A stretch of DNA of 64,000 bases from an uncultured Deefgea sp. (GTDB lineage Bacteria; Pseudomonadota; Gammaproteobacteria; Burkholderiales; Chitinibacteraceae). Under the pieces are notes generated by a model. The model saw nothing but the letters and a program-made list of their open reading frames with translations, searched no databases and was not told the DNA's origin. Where the stretch lies: positions 1 to 64,000 of the forward strand of contig NZ_CAMTIA010000012.1 of the NCBI RefSeq assembly GCF_947072475.1, written 5' to 3'. The stretch's first letter is position 1, and every line of letters starts with the position of its first letter. Shown here in pieces: positions 42,982-51,886 of the stretch. A program made the position numbers and the translations under genes.

Positions 42982-45009
42982 ATGCATGACGCAACCTTAT
43001 TGCCACTTGGGGTACTCGACACGCTGTTCCCCTTTCATTTTGTACTCGATTCTGAGCTCAATATCGTGGGTTTCGGCCCTTCTTTGCCACTGATTATTCC
43101 TCACATTGCCATCCAACATCCATTGAGCCGCTTTATGCAGATTCAACGGCCACACCAACAACTGAACAAGGAAAGTATTGCCAATAGCCCACACACGCTA
43201 TTTGTGTTTATGTGTTGCCATTCTGAGTTACAACTGCGTGGTCAGTTCTTATGCAATACCCAAAATCGCTTCATTTTTGTTGGCTCGCCTTGGTTGTCCA
43301 GCGTATCGCAATTACAGCAATATGCGCTGTCACTCAATGATTTTGCGGTTCATGACAACACGGCCGATTTATTGCAAATCATGCAGATAGAGAAAAATGC
43401 GCTTGAAGAAACCCGCAACCTCGCCGTGCGGCTCAAAAAAAAGCGGGTAATGTTGCAAAGCGTACTCAATACCGCAGCCGATGCCATTATCACCATCAGC
43501 CAACATGGCCTGATCGAAAGCTTTAATCCGGCAGCAGAATTAATGTTTGGTTGGTCGACTGTCGAAATCATCGGTCAGAATATTTCGCTGTTAATTCCTG
43601 AGCTACACACCCCCAATTACGATGATTATCTATCGCATTACATCCAAAAATCCCAATCCAACCCACAAGAACAAGGCCTGATTGGCCGGCGGCATGAGCT
43701 CAATGCCAAATATCGTGACGCCAGCGAGTTCCCGATCGAGCTCTCATTAAGTGCCCCGCTTTATGGCGATGAATTTCATTTCACCGCCATTATTCGTGAC
43801 ATTAGTCTGCGGCAAGCGCAGCAGGCGGCCCTTATTTCGGCGCGCGAACGTGAATTAAAAATGGGGCATGACATTCAGCAGACCTTGCTTTTTGGCACGC
43901 CACTCAAAGTACCTGGCGTAGAGATTTCGGCCTTTACCCAACCTTCGCAAGGCATCGATGGCGATTTTTTTGACTTCTTCCCCATCGAGCCCAACTGCTT
44001 TGATGTGCTCACAGGCGATGTGATGGGTAAAGGCGTAGCGGCAGCAATGCTGGGTGCGGGGCTGAAAAATCAATATATCCGCATTATGGCCGAACTTTTA
44101 GGGCCGGCATTACAGCTAGGACAACGTCCAGCGATAGAAATGATCATTAACCAACTCAATTCTCGGTTAACGCCTGAGCTGCAAAGACTCGAATCTTTTG
44201 TGACTTTGGCATTTGCACGCATTGATCTAGATGCCAATCTTTTTAATTACATTAGTGCGGGCCATCCTGAAGGCTTGTTATTACATACCGATGGCAGCAT
44301 CACCATGCTCAGTGGAAAAAACCTTCCCATCGGGATTGAATCAAAAGAACATTATGAGTCAGCCACCTATCCCTTTTTAGCTGGCGATTTATTGCTATTG
44401 TATTCAGATGGTTTAACTGAAGCGCGAAATAAAAAACAAGAATTCATGGGGATACAGCCGATATTAGATCTGGTCAGTCAGCTCTATGCCGCTCAAATCC
44501 CGCCCGCCATTATTTTGCAACGCTTACGGCAAATCGTTGAACAATATGAAGGTACATTGCAGCGCTCGGACGATTTTACGGCGATTAGCCTTTACCGGCA
44601 CACCACCACGGCATTACATTACCAAGAATTTCCACGAAAAATGCAGATTCTTAGCCAACTTCGGCAGTGGATACGCGAACGAACCGATTTAAGCCCCGTT
44701 TTACATGACCAGCTGACACTCGCTGCCGTCGAAGTCGCTACAAATATCATTCGCCATGTTGCTGCACCATTAGCAGACACGCCATTTGTTGTGCATTTAC
44801 TCTCAACAGCGACCGTCGTTACACTCAGCTTTTACTATGTCGGCGACGCATTTGACTCGACTCAGTCGCTTCCCCCCGATTTTAGTGGTCATAAAGAAGG
44901 CGGATTTGGCTTATACATTATTCAAAATTGCGTCGATCACGTTGAATACCTTATCCCTGCTGAACAAGTCAACCTTACTCGCTTACGGCTAAACAAAGAC
45001 TGTAGTTAA
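42982..45009 (+). CDS. HNOBA-PAS-SpoIIE phosphatase-HATPase switch protein
   Basis: 675 residues with four modules: HNOBA (1-130; FPFHFVLDSELNIVGFGPSL and LSLNDFAVHD), a short coiled coil, PAS (about 160-280; LNTAADAIITISQHGLIESFNPAAELMFGW), a PP2C/SpoIIE phosphatase (about 295-510; DGDFFDFF and LTGDVMGKGVAAAML metal-binding Asps) and an RsbW-type HATPase (about 535-670; VEVATNIIRH N box, GGFGLYII G box). One chain thus carries both phosphatase and kinase for a STAS partner, under control of the adjacent H-NOX. The likely target is the STAS protein at 35290-35628. A start at 42970 is possible but lies in the H-NOX gene end. Confidence 0.9.
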   Translation: MHDATLLPLGVLDTLFPFHFVLDSELNIVGFGPSLPLIIPHIAIQHPLSRFMQIQRPHQQLNKESIANSPHTLFVFMCCHSELQLRGQFLCNTQNRFIFVGSPWLSSVSQLQQYALSLNDFAVHDNTADLLQIMQIEKNALEETRNLAVRLKKKRVMLQSVLNTAADAIITISQHGLIESFNPAAELMFGWSTVEIIGQNISLLIPELHTPNYDDYLSHYIQKSQSNPQEQGLIGRRHELNAKYRDASEFPIELSLSAPLYGDEFHFTAIIRDISLRQAQQAALISARERELKMGHDIQQTLLFGTPLKVPGVEISAFTQPSQGIDGDFFDFFPIEPNCFDVLTGDVMGKGVAAAMLGAGLKNQYIRIMAELLGPALQLGQRPAIEMIINQLNSRLTPELQRLESFVTLAFARIDLDANLFNYISAGHPEGLLLHTDGSITMLSGKNLPIGIESKEHYESATYPFLAGDLLLLYSDGLTEARNKKQEFMGIQPILDLVSQLYAAQIPPAIILQRLRQIVEQYEGTLQRSDDFTAISLYRHTTTALHYQEFPRKMQILSQLRQWIRERTDLSPVLHDQLTLAAVEVATNIIRHVAAPLADTPFVVHLLSTATVVTLSFYYVGDAFDSTQSLPPDFSGHKEGGFGLYIIQNCVDHVEYLIPAEQVNLTRLRLNKDCS

Positions 45010-45062
45010 AATAAATATGGCTATACTAAAAATCAGACACCGCTCTGTCATTAGGATGATTC

Positions 45063-45779
45063 ATGTTTATTGCTATTGTTGAAGATGATGCGATTCAGGC
45101 TGACACGCTGGCTTTAGTTTTAAATAGTGCCGGTCATCAAACTCAGCAGTTTTCAACCAGCATTGCTTTCTTTGAAGCCATCAAGTTAGTTCAATTTGAC
45201 CTGTTTTTGCTAGATTGGAACTTACCCGATTATTCGGGCGGCATGATTATTAAATGGGTCAGAGAAAACGTCGGTTGGCAAACGCCCATCATGGTGGTCA
45301 CCGCGATTGAAGAAGAAAGCAATATTGTTGCTGCACTCAAAATGGGTGCCGATGACTATCTCGTTAAACCGATTAAACCGATGGAATTACTTGCGCGCAT
45401 CGAAGTATTGCTGCGGCGCTTTAAATCGGTGGCACCGCAAATACTTCATCTAGGCAGTTATGAAATCGACACCAGCCAGCGCTTAATTCGCCATGCGGGC
45501 CAAGATATTGAATTAACCCAAAAAGAATATGATCTGGCGCTATTTCTTTTTAAGCACCCAGGAAAGCTATTCTCAAGAATGACGCTTTTGGAACAAATCT
45601 GGGGGTTACACGTTGAAATCGACACGCGTACAGTCGATACCCACATTAGTCGTTTGCGCCGTAAGCTGATGCTTGACGGCAAACATCAGTGGCAACTCAC
45701 TTCAGTTTATGGCTATGGTTATCGCCTAGAAAGCGTCAATTTAGTTGTACCAAGTCCTATCGACCAATCACTGACTTAA
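45063..45779 (+). CDS. OmpR-family response regulator
   Basis: 238 residues: receiver domain (acidic pair in VEDDAIQ, phospho-acceptor Asp in LFLLDWNLPDYSG, Lys in YLVKPIKP) followed by a winged-helix DNA-binding domain (LTQKEYDLALFLFKHPGKLFSR; VDTHISRLRRKL). It is the only DNA-binding regulator in the locus. No cognate kinase is adjacent, but the REC-kinase and Hpt at the head of this block could feed it. It converges on the PilZ gene with no intervening bases. Confidence 0.93.
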   Translation: MFIAIVEDDAIQADTLALVLNSAGHQTQQFSTSIAFFEAIKLVQFDLFLLDWNLPDYSGGMIIKWVRENVGWQTPIMVVTAIEEESNIVAALKMGADDYLVKPIKPMELLARIEVLLRRFKSVAPQILHLGSYEIDTSQRLIRHAGQDIELTQKEYDLALFLFKHPGKLFSRMTLLEQIWGLHVEIDTRTVDTHISRLRRKLMLDGKHQWQLTSVYGYGYRLESVNLVVPSPIDQSLT

Positions 45780-46517
45780 TTAATGATGCCACTCCACCAG
45801 CAAAAAACGACGCAAACACATCATCTCGGCTGCCGACACGCCAAAAAATTCGATGCCAATTCGCAATAAATTACTCTGCCCTAATCCTTGCTCGCTGCGA
45901 ACAACAAAGGAAGCGACCTGAAATTCAATCGCCGGTAGCACGATCTTTGCCATGCCAAAGCGGCGTATTTCAAGTAATGGTTTGGCTTGATCTACCGGCA
46001 AAACATAGGCTAAACCACCTTCGCTTAAATCGACCAAGCGACCTGAAGTTTGCACTTCTGCGCTATGAATGGATAACGCCACATCCGCATGGGGATGAAA
46101 GCGATAAAAATCACGTCCCAACCCCCTCACCATGCAATCTGGCCATGACAGCGTAAATTCATTGGCAGTGTGTTGTTGTAAAACTTGAGCGCTAAAAGCC
46201 AAGACCTTCCCACTCCAGACGGCAACCAGTGTTAATGATCGAGGTGATTTACCAGGGTAATCTTGCGCAAGTCGTACGCGCATATAGCCAGCAACACGGT
46301 CTAATTTAAAAGCAATTAATAACTCACCTTGCGATAAATCTGGGCTTAAAACCCTCAGAAGCACCGCGCTGTTCAAATGATGCTGCTCGATACTCGACAA
46401 AATAGCGTTAATTTCTTGCTTATTTTTCAATAAATCATCACCTTCATCCAAGACATCTGGTGCACGAATTGTTTCTTGTGGCGTCAGACGCGGCAAAATA
46501 TTAAATAGATTAAACAT
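45780..46517 (-). CDS. PilZ-domain c-di-GMP-binding protein
   Basis: 245 residues with an unassigned YcgR-N-like first half (about 30-125) and a PilZ domain: DFYRFHPHADVALSI (a reduced RxxxR site, only the first Arg being clear) and VDLSEGG (D-x-S-x-x-G) near residue 170. The weak arginine motif leaves c-di-GMP affinity uncertain. The ATG has AAGGAG at seven bases, formed by the end of the upstream acetyltransferase gene. As the last gene of a glycosyltransferase operon it may tie polysaccharide output to c-di-GMP, as Alg44 and BcsA do. Confidence 0.8.
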   Translation of the reverse strand: MFNLFNILPRLTPQETIRAPDVLDEGDDLLKNKQEINAILSSIEQHHLNSAVLLRVLSPDLSQGELLIAFKLDRVAGYMRVRLAQDYPGKSPRSLTLVAVWSGKVLAFSAQVLQQHTANEFTLSWPDCMVRGLGRDFYRFHPHADVALSIHSAEVQTSGRLVDLSEGGLAYVLPVDQAKPLLEIRRFGMAKIVLPAIEFQVASFVVRSEQGLGQSNLLRIGIEFFGVSAAEMMCLRRFLLVEWHH

Positions 46518-46520
46518 GAC

Positions 46521-47027
46521 TCACTCCTTACGATAAGAAACGACTCTAGCGGGAATCCCCACTGCAACTGCACCACATGGCACATCGTGTAAAACCACCG
46601 CATTGGCACCGATTTTGGCATCATGCCCGATGGTGATTGCACCAATAATTTTTGCCCCAGCCCCCACCTCAACACGATCCCCCAAAGTCGGCGCCCCACC
46701 TTGGCCTTCATGGCGTAAACCCAAGGTCACACCATGGCGCAAAATGACATCATCACCAATCACAGTATCACCACTAATAATCACGCCACCGAAATGATCA
46801 ATCCGCAAGCGACGCCCAACTCGCGTTTCACAGGGCAAATCAATTCCCGTTAAAATTTGCCCCAAAATTTTTAAACATTTATAGATAAAAGACAGCGGTT
46901 TTCTGAATATGGCAGACCGCACGCTGTAGCGCCAGTTGCCAAAGCGATAAATCAGCATCACCCATAAACCTTGCCGCCAAGGGTCACGCTGGTAGGTTTG
47001 CCAATCTTCACGAATGAGATCAAACAT
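46521..47027 (-). CDS. CysE-like hexapeptide O-acetyltransferase
   Basis: 168 residues matching the catalytic half of serine acetyltransferase: VGRRLRIDHFGGVIISGDTVIGDDVILRHGVTLG, with His residues at the active site, then GGAPTLGDRVEVGAGAKIIGAITIGHDAKIGANAV. The long N-terminal helical domain of true CysE is missing. In a glycosyltransferase operon it more likely acetylates a sugar than serine. The ATG at 47027 follows GAGG at six bases. Confidence 0.85.
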   Translation of the reverse strand: MFDLIREDWQTYQRDPWRQGLWVMLIYRFGNWRYSVRSAIFRKPLSFIYKCLKILGQILTGIDLPCETRVGRRLRIDHFGGVIISGDTVIGDDVILRHGVTLGLRHEGQGGAPTLGDRVEVGAGAKIIGAITIGHDAKIGANAVVLHDVPCGAVAVGIPARVVSYRKE

Positions 47028-47035
47028 ATACGCCT

Positions 47036-48040
47036 CTATAACCATGGGCTAGGTGGCGAAACACGACCACCCGCTGTATCGCGCCATGCTTGCGCTAACA
47101 AATTGCGTAAAGCGCGTGATTCAATGCATTTATATCGTGCGCTCGGCAAAGCGCGAATTTGATTTCGCCACAACCGTAATCCATGCCAAACCCGCTCTAA
47201 CTGACAAGCCCCCCAAGCACCGAGCCAACCATGATGCTTGCGGTAGTACAGCATGGCACTACGCATTCGCCAGAGAGACAATTGACTACCATGCGCATTA
47301 AAGTGTTGCCCCTCAACCTTGGCCGATGAAACGCCGCCAATATGCACCGCACGCCAATCAGGCTGATACCAGACTTCAAATCCTGCTGTTTTTATCCGTC
47401 GACACAGATCAACTTCTTCAAAATACAAAAAGAAACGTTCATCAAATACGCCCACCTGCGCCAAAATAGCCGCATTGAGCACGACAAATGCCCCAGGCAC
47501 CCAATCAACTGGACTGGCAAGATTAGGGTCGGCCCAAGTTCGATCGACTCGGCCAAAAAAACGTGATTTTGCAAAACGATTCGATAGGCCGCTGATCACC
47601 AAAAAATCATTGAGCACCGAAGGAAAACAACGCGCCGAAGGCTGATCTTGACCATTTTCAGCCAGCAAACGGCCGCCCGCCATACCAATATGCGGGCGCT
47701 CTTGCAGCCAAGAAACTGCACAGGTCAAAGCATGAGCCTCAGGTCGAGCATCCGGATTAACCAAGGCTAAAAATTGTCCTTGCGCCGCTTTAAATGCCAA
47801 ATTATTACCCGCAGCAAAGCCCAAATTAACCTTGCTTTGCAATACGCAAATCTCGCTATCGAAAGCCCTTATCTGCGCCACGCTGGCATCACGACTGGCG
47901 TTATCGACCACAATAACTTCATAGTGCAGCCCCAAGCACGCTTGATGAATACTGGCTAAGCAGCTGACAATTTCAGCCTCATTGTTGTACGCCACAACAA
48001 TCACACTGAGTATTGGTTTGAGTGAGTTCAGCGGCATCAT
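47036..48040 (-). CDS. GT2-family glycosyltransferase (rhamnosyltransferase-like)
   Basis: 334 residues. The GT-A core shows LSVIVVAYNNEAEIVSCLASI, VVDNASRDASVAQI, LALVNPDARPEA (metal-binding NPD) and FFLYFEEVDLCRRIKTAGFEV, a pattern seen in WbbL-type rhamnosyltransferases. The ATG at 48040 has AGGAG at six bases and overlaps the stop of the upstream GT2 gene, so a longer frame to 48169 is not used. Confidence 0.9.
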   Translation of the reverse strand: MMPLNSLKPILSVIVVAYNNEAEIVSCLASIHQACLGLHYEVIVVDNASRDASVAQIRAFDSEICVLQSKVNLGFAAGNNLAFKAAQGQFLALVNPDARPEAHALTCAVSWLQERPHIGMAGGRLLAENGQDQPSARCFPSVLNDFLVISGLSNRFAKSRFFGRVDRTWADPNLASPVDWVPGAFVVLNAAILAQVGVFDERFFLYFEEVDLCRRIKTAGFEVWYQPDWRAVHIGGVSSAKVEGQHFNAHGSQLSLWRMRSAMLYYRKHHGWLGAWGACQLERVWHGLRLWRNQIRALPSARYKCIESRALRNLLAQAWRDTAGGRVSPPSPWL

Positions 48041-49200
48041 GCTTTCTCCTGCTCGATATGCCGCACTGAACGTTGCCACGATGCGCCAGAACGACTGCTG
48101 CGCACAATATGTGGCAACTGCATGATTTTCCAGACGATATACATCGGTGCGGCCAACACTGCGCGGCATCGCATCACTCGCGGCAACTCAAATAATGCCA
48201 TTGCGGCGTGCGCGATTAAAACCAAGATCCCTAACGCCCCCAAAATCAGAGGCCAACCACCCGTACTACACGCCAACAACAGCAATAAGGCATGCTGACT
48301 AAGCGGCAATAAAAGCAAATCTTGTAGCGCTGGCCATAACTGAGTTTCACCGCGGCCAATGCCTTGAATCAAGGGCCACAGATTGCTTCGCATCATCGCC
48401 AAGCGACCGCCTTCCCAGCGCTGGCGCTGTGCTTTGGCGTGCTCGCCTTGTGGCATCTCACCATAAACCGCCACATCCTCTAACCAAGCTAATTTGCAAT
48501 TGGCACGAGCTAAAGACAATTGATATTCCAAATCCTCAACAATCGATCCCGCCCGATAAGGTACACGGCGTAAAGTGGCATTAGACAATGCAAAGCCATT
48601 ACCCAGTAAGCCAACCCCCTCTCCCAAAGCCGATCGGCCACGAGGTCGAATCACATTAAACGCTTGTAAGGCCCAATGTTTTAACGGGGCGTTCATATCA
48701 CCACTCGCGCAATGCGGTGCATAACGGGCTTGAATGCCATCGGGTTGCTCCGCCATTTTGCACCGCAAAACGGCTAAAAAATGAGGGTCGAGCGTACTGT
48801 CGGCATCAACAATCAAATACCACGGTACATCCGGCAATAATGCAAAAGCGGCCGCTAGGGCATGACCTTTACCACGCTCATTGGCTTGTCGTTCCAACAC
48901 CATGGCGCCATGCGCTCGCGCCACTTGCGCCGTATCATCCGTACAATGATCGGCAATCACCAAAACATGACAACGCCCATCCGCTTGTGCTTGCGCAACT
49001 AAGGCTGACAGTGTTTTGGGCAAACTCGCCGCCTCATTATGCGCCGGTACCAAGATTAAAATTTGCTCAGTCACTGGCGCTAAATGCGGCGATACAGCGG
49101 GTCGACGCGCCGCCCACGTCCATCTTGCCAATGACCAACTGCCCGGTAGTGTGAGCAATGCCGCACCCGCAGCGACGCCTTGCATTAATTCAAGCCACAT
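48037..49200 (-). CDS. GT2-family membrane glycosyltransferase
   Basis: 387 residues: an N-terminal hydrophobic segment, GT-A core (ILVPAHNEAASLPKTLSALV, VLVIADHCTDDTA, YLIVDADSTLD, and QRQRWEGGR, the QxxRW motif of processive GT2 enzymes), then several C-terminal hydrophobic segments. The QxxRW motif suggests a processive or membrane-embedded transferase. The ATG at 49200 has AGGAG at seven bases and lies inside the end of the upstream acyltransferase gene. Confidence 0.88.
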   Translation of the reverse strand: MWLELMQGVAAGAALLTLPGSWSLARWTWAARRPAVSPHLAPVTEQILILVPAHNEAASLPKTLSALVAQAQADGRCHVLVIADHCTDDTAQVARAHGAMVLERQANERGKGHALAAAFALLPDVPWYLIVDADSTLDPHFLAVLRCKMAEQPDGIQARYAPHCASGDMNAPLKHWALQAFNVIRPRGRSALGEGVGLLGNGFALSNATLRRVPYRAGSIVEDLEYQLSLARANCKLAWLEDVAVYGEMPQGEHAKAQRQRWEGGRLAMMRSNLWPLIQGIGRGETQLWPALQDLLLLPLSQHALLLLLACSTGGWPLILGALGILVLIAHAAMALFELPRVMRCRAVLAAPMYIVWKIMQLPHIVRSSRSGASWQRSVRHIEQEKA

Positions 49201-49822
49201 GATGTTTCTCCTGACCATAAAAAACCTGCACTCTTGCCACGCGTAAAGCGGCGCTTTCCGGCTCAAGCACATCCTGACGTCGATTAAATTCAGCAGCCCA
49301 TGGCAATTGACTGTTTTCTTGCTTCAAACGATCAATCCATTCATCCAAGCTGCAAATCACTTTGGCCGGAACACCAGCAACGACACTATTGGCTGGCACA
49401 TCACGCGTCACCACCGAGTTCGCGGCGACAATGGCATTAGGTCCGATACATACGCCGGGTAAGATAATCGCCTGATGACCAATAAATACATTGTCACGAA
49501 TATCGATTTTTCCGACCCGATCTAAATGAAGACCAAAGGCGAGATTCACCATATTCACCGCGCCATCATGACCAAATAAGGTGCAACCCGATAAGTGCAC
49601 GTTATTACCAAGACGGACATAACTCGGATCAGTAATGGTGACATTCATATTGATGGCGCAATTTTCACCGATGGCATAAAACCCGCCCCAACGTTTTAAA
49701 TATACCGTCCATTCATAAGCAAATGGCTGACATATACGGCGGTATAGCCATACAAACCTTTTATTCTGATGTGCCTGTTTATATACCCAGTTAGAAAATG
49801 CTTTTTTTATGAATTTAAGCAT
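49190..49822 (-). CDS. hexapeptide-repeat acetyltransferase (WcaF-like)
   Basis: 210 residues. Hexapeptide turns run from about 60 to 160 (INMNVTITDPSYVRLGNNVHLSGC; VFIGHQAIILPGVCIGPNAIVAANSVVTRDVPANSVVAGVPAKVI). It probably acetylates a sugar. The ATG at 49822 follows a G-rich stretch and overlaps the stop of the GT4 gene by eight bases; its own end overlaps the next gene by eleven. Confidence 0.85.
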   Translation of the reverse strand: MLKFIKKAFSNWVYKQAHQNKRFVWLYRRICQPFAYEWTVYLKRWGGFYAIGENCAINMNVTITDPSYVRLGNNVHLSGCTLFGHDGAVNMVNLAFGLHLDRVGKIDIRDNVFIGHQAIILPGVCIGPNAIVAANSVVTRDVPANSVVAGVPAKVICSLDEWIDRLKQENSQLPWAAEFNRRQDVLEPESAALRVARVQVFYGQEKHHVA

Positions 49823-51050
49823 GACGAACACCCCCACAAAAATCGCTAAAGCACTGCGCTAACTGATCGAGGTTTTGCGCCAAGCAATATCGCTTTGCCA
49901 CTGTGATCTGTGCCTCTGCGGTAAAGCACGAGCGTAAATCGGCATCGTTGACCAAACGAGCAATGGCCAAACTGAGTGCGTGAACGTCGCCCGGAGGCAC
50001 TAAATAACCATTCACATTGTGTTCAATCAACTCAGGAATTCCGGCCACCCGCGTACTAATGCACGGCAAGCCAGATGCCATCGCTTCCATCAAAACCACC
50101 GGAATGCCTTCGTCAAAACTGGGCAACACGAAAAGATCAGCCTCGGCGTAAAGCTGACGTACGGCCTCTTTACTGAGCGGCCCTGTAAGCTCAACATCTA
50201 AACTTAAATTCAATTGCTCAATTTGCTGACGCAGTAAATCTTCACTCGGCCCAGCACCACATAAAATCAATCGCAAACTCATCCCTTCGCGACGCAATGC
50301 GGCAATGGCATTGAGCAGTACAATTTGTCCTTTTGCTGGTGTCAAACGCCCCACACACAGCACGGTAAACACCTCAGCGCCATGCCGTTTTGGTAGCGCA
50401 TAGTGATCAAAAATACCCAAACGAACCACGTGTATTTTTGACCAATCTTGCGGGTGGCTAAATTGCATTAATTGGCTACGTGCAAATTGGCTAATGCATA
50501 CAATCCAATCGGCGGCAGCGACTTTAGCCGCCAATTGCTGCCCTGCCACATCATGAAATTCATCGGGCCCGTGTATGGTATAAGACAAAGTACAGGCACT
50601 AATCCGCTTAGCGAGCACGCCCACCAGCGCCGCTTCATTGCCAAAATGCACATGCAAATGGGTCGTCGATTGCTGCTGCATCCAACGCACTAACAGCATG
50701 GCCTCTAGCCAATAAGCTAAAGCCAAGAGATGCCCCCGCAGACCGGGCCTTGCCAACTGCCAAGCCAAGCGCACACTCGCGAGAACGGCAATGCAATTGC
50801 ACTGCCAGATCACGCGCAAGACATCAAAAATCAGGGTTGCGCGTGACCAGCTTTTAAGTACCCGCGTATTTAATTGCTCTTGCTGCTCAAGCTCATCCAA
50901 GGCTTGCAGTGCACGGACATCGGGATTCACACTCACGGTCTCCACGCGCCAACCCCGCTCACGCAAACCCAACACTTCGCGCAAAATAAAGGTATGAGAG
51001 GCGGCGGGATAAGCGCTGACTAAATAGGCTAAGGCTGGAAGTTCAATCAT
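49815..51050 (-). CDS. GT4-family glycosyltransferase (colanic-acid WcaL-like)
   Basis: 411 residues. LAYLVSAYPAASHTFILREVLGLRERGW at the start is typical of WcaL/AmsK-like enzymes; the donor half has FTVLCVGRLTPAKGQIVLLNAI, LILCGAGPSED and FDEGIPVVLMEAMASGLPCISTRVAGIPELI. First gene of the second minus-strand EPS operon (51050 down to 45780). Confidence 0.9.
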   Translation of the reverse strand: MIELPALAYLVSAYPAASHTFILREVLGLRERGWRVETVSVNPDVRALQALDELEQQEQLNTRVLKSWSRATLIFDVLRVIWQCNCIAVLASVRLAWQLARPGLRGHLLALAYWLEAMLLVRWMQQQSTTHLHVHFGNEAALVGVLAKRISACTLSYTIHGPDEFHDVAGQQLAAKVAAADWIVCISQFARSQLMQFSHPQDWSKIHVVRLGIFDHYALPKRHGAEVFTVLCVGRLTPAKGQIVLLNAIAALRREGMSLRLILCGAGPSEDLLRQQIEQLNLSLDVELTGPLSKEAVRQLYAEADLFVLPSFDEGIPVVLMEAMASGLPCISTRVAGIPELIEHNVNGYLVPPGDVHALSLAIARLVNDADLRSCFTAEAQITVAKRYCLAQNLDQLAQCFSDFCGGVRHA

Positions 51051-51189
51051 GTTGCACTCCTGCGAGACCGTCTCGCTATAAGACTATTAAAAGTCGGAAC
51101 GCCATTCACCTTGTGTCCAGATTGCAAAATCGAAGGGCTAATCTCGCAAACGATTGACTCGTCGTCATGCAATGCTTTCTTCTGGACGT

Positions 51190-51214
51190 AAAAAAAGGGC
51201 CTTACGGCCCTTTT
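51190..51214 (-). terminator. terminator downstream of torD
   Basis: AAAAGGGCC (51193-51201) pairs with GGCCCTTTT (51206-51214) around TTAC; the minus strand then runs into seven Ts. It ends the tor operon before the EPS genes. Confidence 0.9.
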
Positions 51215-51238
51215 GCTCTGTTTTAAACTCAAAACGCT

Positions 51239-51886
51239 TTAATTTTGCGGTGAAAGATCGGTCAGCGCTGCGCTTTCTTCTTGCAATAAGCGGCATAACA
51301 TTCGGCTTAGCGCCGGATAAAACGCCACTTGAGTTACGATCGTTTGGCATTTTTGGCTAAATTCTGGCACCCAGCGCAGCAAAGACGCCACTAGCTCTTG
51401 CTCGTCCAGCGCTTTGCCGGTCATCGCCAGCCAAGACAACAACTCAAGCTGAATCGCCAAATGATCGGCCGCTTCAGGGTAGTTGCTATCTAAGCCTAGG
51501 CCGTAGCGCTCTAGCTTTTCACGCATGGCTTTTTCTTCTGGACCAAACAGCGTTTTATGCTCGCCCAAATAACACGACGCATACGGCAAAGCACTGCTTT
51601 TAACGTCTAACAAAAAACACATGGTGTAATCGGCCGCCAATTCAAGCTGGGCATCGGGCAGATCACGTAAAGCATTGATCGCGCCTTGCATATCCTGAAC
51701 TTCAGCGGCAAATCCAGCTTGCGCCAGCACGTCAAATAGCGGCTCAGCAGCACCGGAAAACCAAGTCTGTAGCTGTGCCTCGCTTAACTCACGCGCATAG
51801 AGCGTCGCAAACCAAGCGTATAAAGCCGCGCGTTGATCGGCAGGCGCCGCTTCTGCTGGCTCCGGTGTTACTGTGCTGGCATTCAT
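51239..51886 (-). CDS. torD: TMAO reductase-specific chaperone TorD
   Basis: 215 residues, helical, with the TorD-family core [41 protein letters not shown] and [12 protein letters not shown]. TorD binds the signal peptide and core of TorA and holds it until the molybdenum cofactor is inserted. The ATG overlaps the torA stop as ATGA, so expression is coupled. Last gene of the operon, followed by a strong terminator. Confidence 0.95.
   Translation of the reverse strand: MNASTVTPEPAEAAPADQRAALYAWFATLYARELSEAQLQTWFSGAAEPLFDVLAQAGFAAEVQDMQGAINALRDLPDAQLELAADYTMCFLLDVKSSALPYASCYLGEHKTLFGPEEKAMREKLERYGLGLDSNYPEAADHLAIQLELLSWLAMTGKALDEQELVASLLRWVPEFSQKCQTIVTQVAFYPALSRMLCRLLQEESAALTDLSPQN

Noticed and set aside
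47036-48169. Longer version of the GT2 gene starting at 48169
   Set aside because: The extra 43 residues overlap the upstream gene heavily and do not look like a GT2 N-terminus; the ATG at 48040 has a good AGGAG site.
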